Shown here: in pieces, positions 26,696 through 34,282 of the stretch
Position numbering within the stretch: position 1 is the stretch's first letter
How the letters are laid out: every line of letters begins with the position of its first letter
NCBI GenBank assembly: GCA_021822495.1
Contig: JAKAQO010000007.1
Span: 46,777-110,776 of the forward strand
Length of the DNA stretch: 64,000 nt
Source of the DNA: a bacterium
GTDB lineage: Bacteria > Elusimicrobiota > Elusimicrobia > UBA1565 > UBA9628
Reading direction: 5' to 3'
Made by a program: the position numbers and the translations under genes
Notes under the pieces: generated by a model
Told to the model about the DNA's origin: nothing
Seen by the model: only the letters and a program-made list of their open reading frames with translations
Databases searched by the model: none

Positions 26696-27355
26696 TCATG
26701 GCTGGCGATTTGCGTCAGAGCCGTTTAAAGCAACCTCACCAATAACCGGGTCTATAACCTTGTCAACATCAGGAATGAGACCAGTGGTGCGAACCAGAGC
26801 AAAGACCCAAATTTTAGCCGTGGGAAAGACCTCTTGGATATGGGACGCCGCTCCGAGCAGTGTTGAGCCTTTTGTAATTATGTCGTCAACAATCGTAATT
26901 CGCTCCGCCGCGAAATTTGTTTGATCGTCCACTTCCATTGATTTGATGTGATCGAGTGGCTTTGGCCGTTCGCCAGCCGCAGCCGTGCTTGATTTTGTCA
27001 CCGCCGTTACGCGCTTAAGAATTGCCGCGCTTTCACGCGCCAGGCCTTGGCTGACCAGTTCGTCGCAAATTAGTTTTGAAGGCCACAAAGCGCCTTCCAG
27101 TAAAGGCGAGCTTCTTGGGCAAGGAACGACAAGCACATCCCTCCCCAGAACATCATTGAGCAACTCGGCGCTCTTGCCGGGCGCCATTTCCTCGCGCAGC
27201 CAGTTCAGTGTGCCTTTGATATAGCCTACCCTCGCGTTCTTGATTCCATACATGATGCGCCGGGACAGGCTCGAATTCGCGGAGCTTCCTCGGGGGGAAT
27301 AAGCGAGAAACGAGCCGAAGCGAACCTTAGAAAGGCAGGGCGGTGGTTTCGACAT
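26696..27355 (-). CDS. Phosphoribosyltransferase-domain protein, partner of the DprA-like protein
   Basis: The protein has about 219 residues from ATG 27355. The PRPP-binding motif ITIVDDIITKGST matches type I phosphoribosyltransferases, and the general layout resembles ComF, but the N-terminal zinc-finger cysteines of ComF are missing. It overlaps the DprA-like gene by 29 nt (an alternative start at 27382 overlaps by 56). Linkage of a DprA-type Rossmann protein with a phosphoribosyltransferase next to a restriction enzyme suggests a nucleotide-processing defence module. I recall such pairs being listed as predicted anti-phage modules but cannot check. A pure competence role (ComF plus DprA) is less likely because of the operon context. 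Confidence 0.75.
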   Translation of the reverse strand: MSKPPPCLSKVRFGSFLAYSPRGSSANSSLSRRIMYGIKNARVGYIKGTLNWLREEMAPGKSAELLNDVLGRDVLVVPCPRSSPLLEGALWPSKLICDELVSQGLARESAAILKRVTAVTKSSTAAAGERPKPLDHIKSMEVDDQTNFAAERITIVDDIITKGSTLLGAASHIQEVFPTAKIWVFALVRTTGLIPDVDKVIDPVIGEVALNGSDANRQP

Positions 27356-28034
27356 CCAGGTTTCCCTGAGGCAGGAACTCAAATAAAACGTCCATATTCT
27401 CGCGCCTTAAAATTTGCGCCCCGTAATTTTGCATCTTCTGCGGCCATTTTAATTCCGTGCGCTTAATGATGGATTCCAGTAAAAACAAGGGGCGGCCTAA
27501 GCGCAAGGCTTCCCAGCCCTGATGAATCGTTCCGCTTCCATCTCCCGCCTCGATGATGACGGTTGCGTGGGAGAGGAGAGCCATCGTTCGGTTGCGGATC
27601 GCGAAATTCCCGCGCGCAATGGGAAAACCTGCTGGGAATTGAGAAATCGCGAGGTGCCGAGCCATAATTTCTTTTTGAAGAGCCGCGTTTTCCCTCGGAT
27701 AAAATTGATCAAGAGGCGTCCCCAAAACCGCGATAGTTTTTCCCTTAAAATCAATGGCGGCTTGATGCGCGCAGGCGTCCACCCCGCGCGCCAGTCCGCT
27801 GACGACCACGATTCCTTTTTCAACCAAAATTTTGGCGAGACTTCGCGCGCGCTTTTTGCCTTCATCCGAGACTTGCCTCGTTCCAATGATGGAAACCCGA
27901 GGGAATTTTTTACACAGGTCCACATCCCCTGCGGCATAAAGAAATTTTGGCGCGTTCTTACACTCAACTTCGTTCAGTGGCCCCAACAAATCTTCCGGCG
28001 GAAGTTTTTCAAATTTCATGGATTTATCGCTCAT
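27327..28034 (-). CDS. Short DprA/Smf-like SLOG protein
   Basis: The 235-residue product contains the DprA Rossmann core: VSIIGTRQVSDEGKKRA (about 47-63), VVSGLARGVDACAH (77-90), TIAVLGTPLDQFYP, then FAIRNRTMALLSHATVIIEA and SGTIHQGWEALRLGRPLF. The SAM-like N-terminal domain and the winged-helix C-terminal domain of housekeeping DprA (about 360 residues) are absent. It is therefore a stand-alone SLOG-superfamily protein rather than the transformation factor. It is third in the operon after the restriction enzyme and the membrane protein, and overlaps the phosphoribosyltransferase gene. Members of this superfamily bind nucleotides or single-stranded DNA; the precise activity here is unknown. 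Confidence 0.8.
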   Translation of the reverse strand: MSDKSMKFEKLPPEDLLGPLNEVECKNAPKFLYAAGDVDLCKKFPRVSIIGTRQVSDEGKKRARSLAKILVEKGIVVVSGLARGVDACAHQAAIDFKGKTIAVLGTPLDQFYPRENAALQKEIMARHLAISQFPAGFPIARGNFAIRNRTMALLSHATVIIEAGDGSGTIHQGWEALRLGRPLFLLESIIKRTELKWPQKMQNYGAQILRRENMDVLFEFLPQGNLDVETTALPF

Positions 28035-28057
28035 TTTTTCGCCTCTAGCATTTCGTT

Positions 28058-28717
28058 TTAAAATACGCCGCCGTTTAGCTCCAGTTGTAAATGGGAAATA
28101 ATGATTTGTTTACATTTATCGTGGATTTCTTCGACCACTTTCTTCGTAGAGGATGAGATTTCCTGCCATGTTTTTGCGAACCTATCTATGGCGTCTTTAT
28201 CGTTGGGGATAGAATTAGGTAGCGTCGACATTTTCTTTCTTATTTCTTCAAACTCTTTTCTTATTTTTGAAATTTCTTTGTCAATTTCGGATGATCCAAA
28301 TAGAACCTTGCCTTCAAACTCTAATTCATTAAGCGCAACGTATATCTTGTTCATCCGCGTTTCTTTCCAGGGAATTTTTTCAAGAATGACGTTTTCTATA
28401 TCTTTTTTATCAAACAATAGAATCATTTCGATTAAGCCGTTAAGACGTCCATAATAAGCAAATCTCTTGTCCCAATATTGATCCTTCCGTTGCTGAGCAT
28501 ACTTTAGTTTATCGAATTCATGATTTTTTTCCGCGCGCAAAAGTTGCCCAGCCGTAAACATTAATGCCGCTAGTGGTAAACATACGTCTTTCAAAATAGA
28601 GGTTTCGCGTTTATAGACAAAGTATACTGTGGCGATTAGGGACAGAAATAGAGAAATCCGAAATAATATTTTATATATTGTCGCGCCTGGATCAAAAAAA
28701 TCAGATAGCCATTTCAT
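28058..28717 (-). CDS. Two-helix membrane protein with coiled coil, unknown, in defence-like operon
   Basis: The 219-residue protein has two predicted membrane helices (about 14-34 and 43-60), then a hydrophilic helical region with a heptad-like stretch EIDKEISKIRKEFEEIRKK. I recognise no family. Its gene is clearly more AT-rich than the flanking genes, which suggests a different origin. It starts 2 nt after the restriction enzyme stop and ends 23 nt before the DprA-like gene. Two-helix membrane proteins with cytosolic helical regions are common effectors in prokaryotic immune modules, so an effector role is a reasonable but unproven guess. Confidence 0.7.
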   Translation of the reverse strand: MKWLSDFFDPGATIYKILFRISLFLSLIATVYFVYKRETSILKDVCLPLAALMFTAGQLLRAEKNHEFDKLKYAQQRKDQYWDKRFAYYGRLNGLIEMILLFDKKDIENVILEKIPWKETRMNKIYVALNELEFEGKVLFGSSEIDKEISKIRKEFEEIRKKMSTLPNSIPNDKDAIDRFAKTWQEISSSTKKVVEEIHDKCKQIIISHLQLELNGGVF

Positions 28718-28719
28718 GT

Positions 28720-31700
28720 CTACACCTCCCGCAAAGCCGGCAAGTCCTTGACGATTTTGACGGTCTCAAGGCTGACGCGAACGACGCGCTTAAGCAAGTC
28801 AACGATGTAGCGCGGGTCTTCCGAATAGTCGTTGGGGTCGTTAATGATGCCGCTGTCTTTGTCGGTTGAGACTTGATAGCGTTCCATGATCCATTCCAGG
28901 GCGGGGCGGCCATTGACGACGTATTCGTAAGCCTCAAGGGGAATGCCGGAAAGCGTCAAATGGCTGTTATAGATGATGGTGGTTCTGTCTTCCTCTTTTC
29001 CTTTTTTGCCAAAGCGCATTTTTTCGACGCGATAATGTTTTTTCGGGTCGAGATTGAGAGGATCTGAAAATTCTTTGAGCGGGTAAGGCTGAACCGTCTC
29101 GTAATTTAAATGCCAATGGGCGAGTTCTCGCCCGGCGCGGCTAAAGGCCCAAAAGTCTTGAGCCTTGGGAATGCGCGGAAGCATTTTTTTGAGATCGGCT
29201 TCAAAGCGTTTTTTATATTCAGGGGAATGCAAAAGGCCGTAGACGTAATAGAAAATATCTTCTTTTGAAATTTTGGGCTCATAAGTTTTTTGAAAGAGGT
29301 GAAGAACCTCGTCATTAATCGCGTCTTTTTTAACGTATCCGCCGGATTTCCCGCTTTGAGCGAAAAGCTCTCCAAAATCTTCCTTCTCGTAAAAATAAAG
29401 CGGGAAGCATTGGCCGTTTGCTTGTAACTGAATATCCGGTAAACAGTCAGTAATAATAGCGCTAAAATCTTTTGAAACGCCCAACCCACAAATGGCAATC
29501 GCCCAATTTTTAAGAGACGGTTCTGGAAAAATTCGCGGCATCAATAGAACCATCTCATTAAATTCACGATTAAAATACATCCATTGCTTGCAGTAAGGGC
29601 GGTACATTCCCTGAACTATGGAGTTCGGGTTAAAACTATATTGTTCGCCTTTGGCGATGTCATTTTTTAGCGCCCGCGTCCAGCTGATTTTTGTGGGATC
29701 ATTGTCTACAAAATCCTCAACTGAGACCGTTTTTCCAATTTTCTTTTGATGTCGCTGATAGCCTTCAACCTGCTGATTGTAAAAATCAATCATCCGGCGC
29801 ATATTCGCGGCCAATTTTTTCTTGGAGAAGTTATAGGTCCAGGCGTCGCGACTTGTAGCTATTCCACGCGAATAAATATCAAAAACAGTCTTGTTCTGCC
29901 CGTCTTTTTTATCTCCCATGGGGATGAATTTCTCAAAAGCCGGATCGCGTTGATTAATCCAGTCGTGATTTTTGTTGGGCGAAATGGTCTTCCAGGGAAT
30001 TTTTTGGACGTTTTCAAAATCCGAAATAATTTTTAGCTTTTCCTCGCGGCTTAAATAATCGCCGATATCGTGATAGAAAATTTGGCAAGGGCCTTTATGA
30101 TCCGGGTTTTTGATGAGAAGCGTAATGGCAATGCCTGCGCGACTGCCGGAACCAAAAATTTTTCCGCCTTCTCGTCTTGAAGTTTCTCCCTGTGTTCGCT
30201 GATTGCCTCTTAAATTGAAGCAATAAATGGATGAAAACTCTTTGGCCAGGCATTGGCGAAGCCCGTCGGCGGCGTTGCCGTCAATAAAGGAGCCGTTGGT
30301 GACAAAACCAATCACGCCCTGATTTTTGATCCGGTCGCTGGCCCAGCGAATGGCGCGGATGTAGGAATCATAAAGGCTTGTTTTTAGAGTTGCGCTGGAA
30401 TGGTTCGCGTAGGTCTCGCGGATACGCTGATCTAATTGAGGATATTCCAAATTCTTGTTGGCGTCATTCTCGCTAGTCTGCTTTGCCGAATACGGGGGAT
30501 TGCCGATAATGACGCGGATGTCGGTTTTATTCTGACGAGAAGCGCGTTTGTTGTTGTCGCGGAACGTGGGCTCTTCAAACTCTCCCTTGCCTTCGGAAAG
30601 CTGAAAGGTGTCGGTCAGAACAATGCCGTTAAACGGCTGATAAGAGCCGCCTTGAACGCGGCTGTGATAGGCCTCCTCGATATTGATGGCGGCGATGTAA
30701 TAAGCCAAAAGCACGATTTCGTTGGCGTGAAGTTCTTTTTCGTATTTGCGCGAGAGGTCTTTCGGGGAAATCAAGCCGCTTTGAAGCAGCCGAACGATAA
30801 AGGTTCCCGTTCCGGTAAAAGGGTCCAAAATGTGAACGCCCTCATCGCCTAAATTCAAGCCAAATTCGTCCTTGAGCGCCTGATTGGCGCTCTTAAGAAT
30901 AAAATCCACGACCTCAATGGGGGTATAGACGATGCCAAGTCTTTCCGCCATTTTGGGAAATGCCGCCCTGAAAAATTTCTCGTAGAGCTCGGTGATGACG
31001 CGCTGGCGGCCCTCGGGGGTGTCAATGCCTTGGGCGCGTTCTTTGACGCTTTCGTAAAATTTTTCCAGCGCCGCGGTTTCTTTTTCAAGGGCGTGCTCAT
31101 CTAAGGCGTCGAGCATTTTTTGCATCGAAACGGAGACCGGGTTTTGGCGGGTAAACTCCTCGTTTTGAAACAGAGCGTCAAAGACGGGCTTGGTGATCAA
31201 ATGCTGGGAGAGCATTTCAACGGCCGCGTCCTCGTTGATCGAGGGATTGATATTTTTTTGAAGGCCTTTTAAAAAAGCGGAAAAAGCCGCGCGGGCTTTG
31301 GGGTGATTTCCCTCCAAAACGGCCTTGATTCTCGCGACATGGCGTTCGGCAATTTGGGCCACGTCCTTGGCCCATTGTTCCCAATAGAGTCTTTCGCCGC
31401 ATTTAAGGACGATTTTCGCGTAAATGACGTTGCGCCATTCCTCAATTTCAGATAAATTAAAAACCAGCTGCGTCGCTGTCTTATCGTTGATTTGTTTCCC
31501 TTCGGGTCCCCCCACGCCGATAATTTGAATCTGCTCCGGCCGCGCCTCATTGAGCTCGATTTTATTAATCGTCGCGTTGAAGCGGTCGTCATGAGCCCTT
31601 AAGGCTTGAAGAACCTGCCAGACGACCCGGTATCTTTCATTGTCCTTTAACGCCTCTTCCGGAGGAATGCCGGCGGGAATTCCGACCGGCAGGATAATGT

Positions 31701-33504
31701 AGCCGTATTTTTTCCCGGGGGCTTTTCTCATCACGCGCCCCACCGATTGAACGACGTCTACGACCGAATTTCTGGGATTTAAAAATAAGACGGCATCCAG
31801 AGCCGGAACGTCCACTCCCTCGGAGAGGCAGCGAGCGTTGGACAGTATCCGGCAAACGCCGTCATCCGGCTCGGCTTTGAGCCAGTCGAGTTTTTCATTG
31901 CGCTTTAAGGCGTTAAAAGTTCCGTCTACGTGTTCAACCTCGCAAGAAATCAGCCCATCGCCCGCGGGCGAAGCCTTTTGGTATTCCTGGCTGATGGCGG
32001 CAAACATCTCCTTGATTTTTTTCGAGTCCTTGATTGAACGCGCAAAAGCCACCGCGCGGCGCATGGGCGCCTGGTCGGCGTATCCATCCGCTGAATTTCC
32101 AAAGCGCTTGGAAAGCCCGTTGAGGCAACCCGTGATTTTGACCGCGTCTTCCAGCTTAATCTCATTGTTTTTATCCGCGATCTGTTTTTGAAACGTCTTG
32201 CTGACAAATTTCTCATCCACGGCCAGGACCATGACCTTGTAATCCGCAAGGAGATCGTTTCGGACGGCTTCCGAAAAACCCAGGCGATGAAATTCCGGGC
32301 CGTAAATATCTTCATCGTTCATGGAACAAAGAACGGCGTTTGATTCTTTGGCCGTGGACTTGGCTTCATCGGTGTAAATCCGGGGGGTCGCGGTCATGTA
32401 AAGGCGTTTTTTTGAACGGATGAAGTTTTGATCGTGCACGCGCACGAAGTGGGACTCATCCTCGCCTAAAATAGTCACTCCCGTCGTGCGGTGGGCCTCG
32501 TCGCAAATAATGAGATCAAATTCCGGCAAACCTTTTTTCTGGGCTGCTGACACGACCTGAATGGATTGATAGGTCGAAAAAATGACCGTTCTCCGTTTTT
32601 TATCCGCAAAAGCTTCGGCCTGTCTGGCGAGTTTTTCCGCGTTGGTTGTGGCGGGATAGGCCAAATCATGGGCGCTGATGTCTTCCGTTTCGGATTTTTT
32701 CCCAACCTTGGCGTCCGAGCAGACGACAAAACTGAGAAGAGGGCTTTCGGCCTCGGCGGTCCATTCGCGAAGGGTTTGAGAGACCAGCGAAATGGACGGC
32801 AAAAGATAAAGAACGCTTCCACCTGGTGGAACAAGTTTTTCCGCGATTTTAAGCGCGGTAAAGGTTTTGCCCGTGCCGCAGGCCATGATGAGTTTTCCGC
32901 GAGCGTGGGATTTAAAACCCTTGATTACGTCCTCAAGGGCGGATTTTTGATGCGGAAGAATTTTCTTTTTGTCCTTGGTTTTAAGCGCGCCGGCGCGGCT
33001 GGGAGTGAATTGGCCCCAATCAATAGGGCTCTCCGCCAGGTCTTTAAGCCGCAGGCGCGAGACTGGAATTTTTTGACCGCGCATTGCTTCTTCCGCGTGC
33101 TCGCTCCAGTTGTCGGTCGTTGAGACAATCAGCCGGCTGGTGAAAGGCTCTTTTCCAGAAGCCGTAAAAAAAGAATCAATATCGCTTTTTTGAAGCTGAT
33201 GCGAGGGATCAAAAAATTTGCATTGAACGGCGCAATACCCATCGCCATTTCTTTCCTTGGAGACGATGTCAATGCCGGTGTCCGGGCGGTTTTCGCGCGC
33301 GGGCCATTCATTCCAAAGCCAGACCTCGCTAAAGCGTTCTTTATAGAGCGGGTCCGTTCTAAGATACTCGACAATCAGACGTTCAAATTTATCGCCTAAG
33401 TCGCGAGAAGAGGAGGCCTCTGCTCGAAACCGGGCTAAAATTTCATCCAGAGTTTTGGCTGATTTTAGCGTCGGAGCTCCTAAAGAGTCTAAGCTAGTGT
33501 TCAT
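28720..33504 (-). CDS. Single-chain restriction-modification enzyme (type ISP-like)
   Basis: One 1594-residue polypeptide carries all activities. The Mrr-like nuclease domain at about 38-160 has Glu41, Asp79 (in DTGID) and QCK (94-96). The superfamily 2 helicase has Walker A MACGTGKT (207-214), DEAH (335-338) and motif VI QSVGRVMR (586-593). A helical connector follows, then the N6-adenine methyltransferase with SAM motif DPFTGTGTF (894-902) and catalytic NPPY (1002-1005), and finally a target-recognition region of about 450 residues. This order (nuclease, translocase, methylase, specificity) is that of LlaBIII/LlaGI type ISP enzymes. All key residues are present, so it looks active. It is the first gene of the four-gene operon. 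Confidence 0.92.
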   Translation of the reverse strand: MNTSLDSLGAPTLKSAKTLDEILARFRAEASSSRDLGDKFERLIVEYLRTDPLYKERFSEVWLWNEWPARENRPDTGIDIVSKERNGDGYCAVQCKFFDPSHQLQKSDIDSFFTASGKEPFTSRLIVSTTDNWSEHAEEAMRGQKIPVSRLRLKDLAESPIDWGQFTPSRAGALKTKDKKKILPHQKSALEDVIKGFKSHARGKLIMACGTGKTFTALKIAEKLVPPGGSVLYLLPSISLVSQTLREWTAEAESPLLSFVVCSDAKVGKKSETEDISAHDLAYPATTNAEKLARQAEAFADKKRRTVIFSTYQSIQVVSAAQKKGLPEFDLIICDEAHRTTGVTILGEDESHFVRVHDQNFIRSKKRLYMTATPRIYTDEAKSTAKESNAVLCSMNDEDIYGPEFHRLGFSEAVRNDLLADYKVMVLAVDEKFVSKTFQKQIADKNNEIKLEDAVKITGCLNGLSKRFGNSADGYADQAPMRRAVAFARSIKDSKKIKEMFAAISQEYQKASPAGDGLISCEVEHVDGTFNALKRNEKLDWLKAEPDDGVCRILSNARCLSEGVDVPALDAVLFLNPRNSVVDVVQSVGRVMRKAPGKKYGYIILPVGIPAGIPPEEALKDNERYRVVWQVLQALRAHDDRFNATINKIELNEARPEQIQIIGVGGPEGKQINDKTATQLVFNLSEIEEWRNVIYAKIVLKCGERLYWEQWAKDVAQIAERHVARIKAVLEGNHPKARAAFSAFLKGLQKNINPSINEDAAVEMLSQHLITKPVFDALFQNEEFTRQNPVSVSMQKMLDALDEHALEKETAALEKFYESVKERAQGIDTPEGRQRVITELYEKFFRAAFPKMAERLGIVYTPIEVVDFILKSANQALKDEFGLNLGDEGVHILDPFTGTGTFIVRLLQSGLISPKDLSRKYEKELHANEIVLLAYYIAAINIEEAYHSRVQGGSYQPFNGIVLTDTFQLSEGKGEFEEPTFRDNNKRASRQNKTDIRVIIGNPPYSAKQTSENDANKNLEYPQLDQRIRETYANHSSATLKTSLYDSYIRAIRWASDRIKNQGVIGFVTNGSFIDGNAADGLRQCLAKEFSSIYCFNLRGNQRTQGETSRREGGKIFGSGSRAGIAITLLIKNPDHKGPCQIFYHDIGDYLSREEKLKIISDFENVQKIPWKTISPNKNHDWINQRDPAFEKFIPMGDKKDGQNKTVFDIYSRGIATSRDAWTYNFSKKKLAANMRRMIDFYNQQVEGYQRHQKKIGKTVSVEDFVDNDPTKISWTRALKNDIAKGEQYSFNPNSIVQGMYRPYCKQWMYFNREFNEMVLLMPRIFPEPSLKNWAIAICGLGVSKDFSAIITDCLPDIQLQANGQCFPLYFYEKEDFGELFAQSGKSGGYVKKDAINDEVLHLFQKTYEPKISKEDIFYYVYGLLHSPEYKKRFEADLKKMLPRIPKAQDFWAFSRAGRELAHWHLNYETVQPYPLKEFSDPLNLDPKKHYRVEKMRFGKKGKEEDRTTIIYNSHLTLSGIPLEAYEYVVNGRPALEWIMERYQVSTDKDSGIINDPNDYSEDPRYIVDLLKRVVRVSLETVKIVKDLPALREV

Positions 33505-33550
33505 GGCTTTGAGAAAAAAATCAGGTTTATTTTATGGGCCATCGAAGTCC

Positions 33551-33556
33551 ATTATA
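33551..33556 (-). promoter_or_regulatory. -10 element upstream of the restriction-modification operon
   Basis: TATAAT on the minus strand within an AT-rich stretch, about 46 nt before the ATG at 33504. Unlike most promoters in this window it leaves a real leader. No Shine-Dalgarno sequence is visible before the ATG. Confidence 0.4.
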
Positions 33557-33650
33557 TATTTATTGAAGCCAGATTAAGGGAACATTTTGGGGCTTAAAGC
33601 CGTATGAATAAGGGCGGGGCAAGCTCCCCCTGGCGCGAGGGCCAGCGAGA

Positions 33651-33666
33651 TGCTACAATAAGGAGG
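33651..33666 (+). promoter_or_regulatory. Extended -10 and strong ribosome binding site of the coiled-coil gene
   Basis: TGCTACAAT (33651-33659) is an extended -10. It runs directly into AAGGAGG (33660-33666), which lies 6 nt before ATG 33673. This decides the start of the coiled-coil gene. Two small GC-rich hairpins (GGGGCAAGCTCCCC and CTGGCGCGAGGGCCAG) precede it. Confidence 0.55.
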
Positions 33667-33672
33667 AAGAAT

Positions 33673-34203
33673 ATGTTTGAGAACTCGACGATGCCGTTTC
33701 CTCATAATTTTCAGGGACGGCATTGTCCCGACCTAGGATTATTGAGGAACGGGACGATGGATATACTAATGAAGTTCTTGGACCGAAAGGCCAATGAGGC
33801 GGCGGAAGAGGTCGTTCAAAAGGGAACTCTTTCCGAAGATAAGGCCATTCCCCTCATGCTTAAAATGCAGTTTAATCATATCGCCCATCTTGAAGTGAGC
33901 GTCAATGACCGCTTCGGACAGATTAATCAGAAGTTTGAGCAAGTCGACAAACGTTTTGAACAGGTGGACAAGCGTTTTGAGCAGGTTGACAAACGATTTG
34001 AGCAAGTAGACAAGCGCTTTGAGCAGGTAGATAAACGCTTCGAGCAGGTAGATAAACGCTTCGACCAAGTCGACAAACGCTTTGAACAGATGGAGAGGCG
34101 CTTTGATCAAGTGGATTCCCGTTTTCGGCACATGGAGAGAATGCTCATTGGCAGCGTGACTTTTCTGAGCTTTCTGATCACGGTTATGCGTTTCGTCAAA
34201 TAA
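33673..34203 (+). CDS. Bdr-like heptad-repeat coiled-coil membrane protein
   Basis: The 176-residue protein has four parts. About 28 N-terminal residues are encoded by repeat copy R3. A helical region of about 55 residues follows (FLDRKANEAAEEVVQKG). Then come ten tandem 7-residue units of the type KRFEQVD, and a C-terminal membrane helix (LIGSVTFLSFLITVM). The heptads predict a long parallel coiled coil anchored by its C-terminus. This resembles Bdr and DUF1640-like repeat proteins, whose function is unclear. The repeat units differ mostly at synonymous sites, which shows selection on the protein. The start is fixed by AAGGAGG 6 nt upstream. The original start may have been MDILMKF at 33757. 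Confidence 0.8.
   Translation: MFENSTMPFPHNFQGRHCPDLGLLRNGTMDILMKFLDRKANEAAEEVVQKGTLSEDKAIPLMLKMQFNHIAHLEVSVNDRFGQINQKFEQVDKRFEQVDKRFEQVDKRFEQVDKRFEQVDKRFEQVDKRFDQVDKRFEQMERRFDQVDSRFRHMERMLIGSVTFLSFLITVMRFVK
33691..33759 (+). repeat. Palindromic GGGAC repeat copy R3, in frame
   Basis: Contains CCTCATAATTTTCAGGGACG, then CATTGTCCCGACCTAGGATT and GAGGAACGGGAC. Same orientation relative to the reading frame as R2 in rsmH, and likewise free of stop codons in that frame. Confidence 0.8.
33931..34140 (+). repeat. Ten 21-bp tandem repeats encoding KRFEQVD heptads
   Basis: Ten consecutive 21-bp units. The first is AAGTTTGAGCAAGTCGAC-like and the last two are diverged (DSRF, RHME). Codon choice differs between units (AAA/AAG, CGT/CGC/CGA, GAG/GAA), so this is an old, maintained array. 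Unit number could vary between strains. Confidence 0.85.
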
Positions 34204-34267
34204 ATCGGCTTGTAGCTAATGCGTGTAAGTTTAAGTTTCCCGCGCTTGAAAATATCGCTGATTAAAA

Positions 34268-34276
34268 TGTTAGCAT
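34268..34276 (+). promoter_or_regulatory. Extended -10 of acs, leaderless spacing
   Basis: TGTTAGCAT is an extended -10 whose TAGCAT ends 6 nt before ATG 34283. This supports the first ATG of acs as a leaderless start. Confidence 0.45.
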
Positions 34277-34282
34277 CAGGAT

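Noticed and set aside
27327..28034. Housekeeping dprA for natural transformation
   Set aside because: It lacks both flanking domains of DprA, is the third gene of an operon with a restriction enzyme, and is paired with a phosphoribosyltransferase.
33931..34140. CRISPR-like array
   Set aside because: The 21-bp units are contiguous without spacers and encode a heptad repeat protein.
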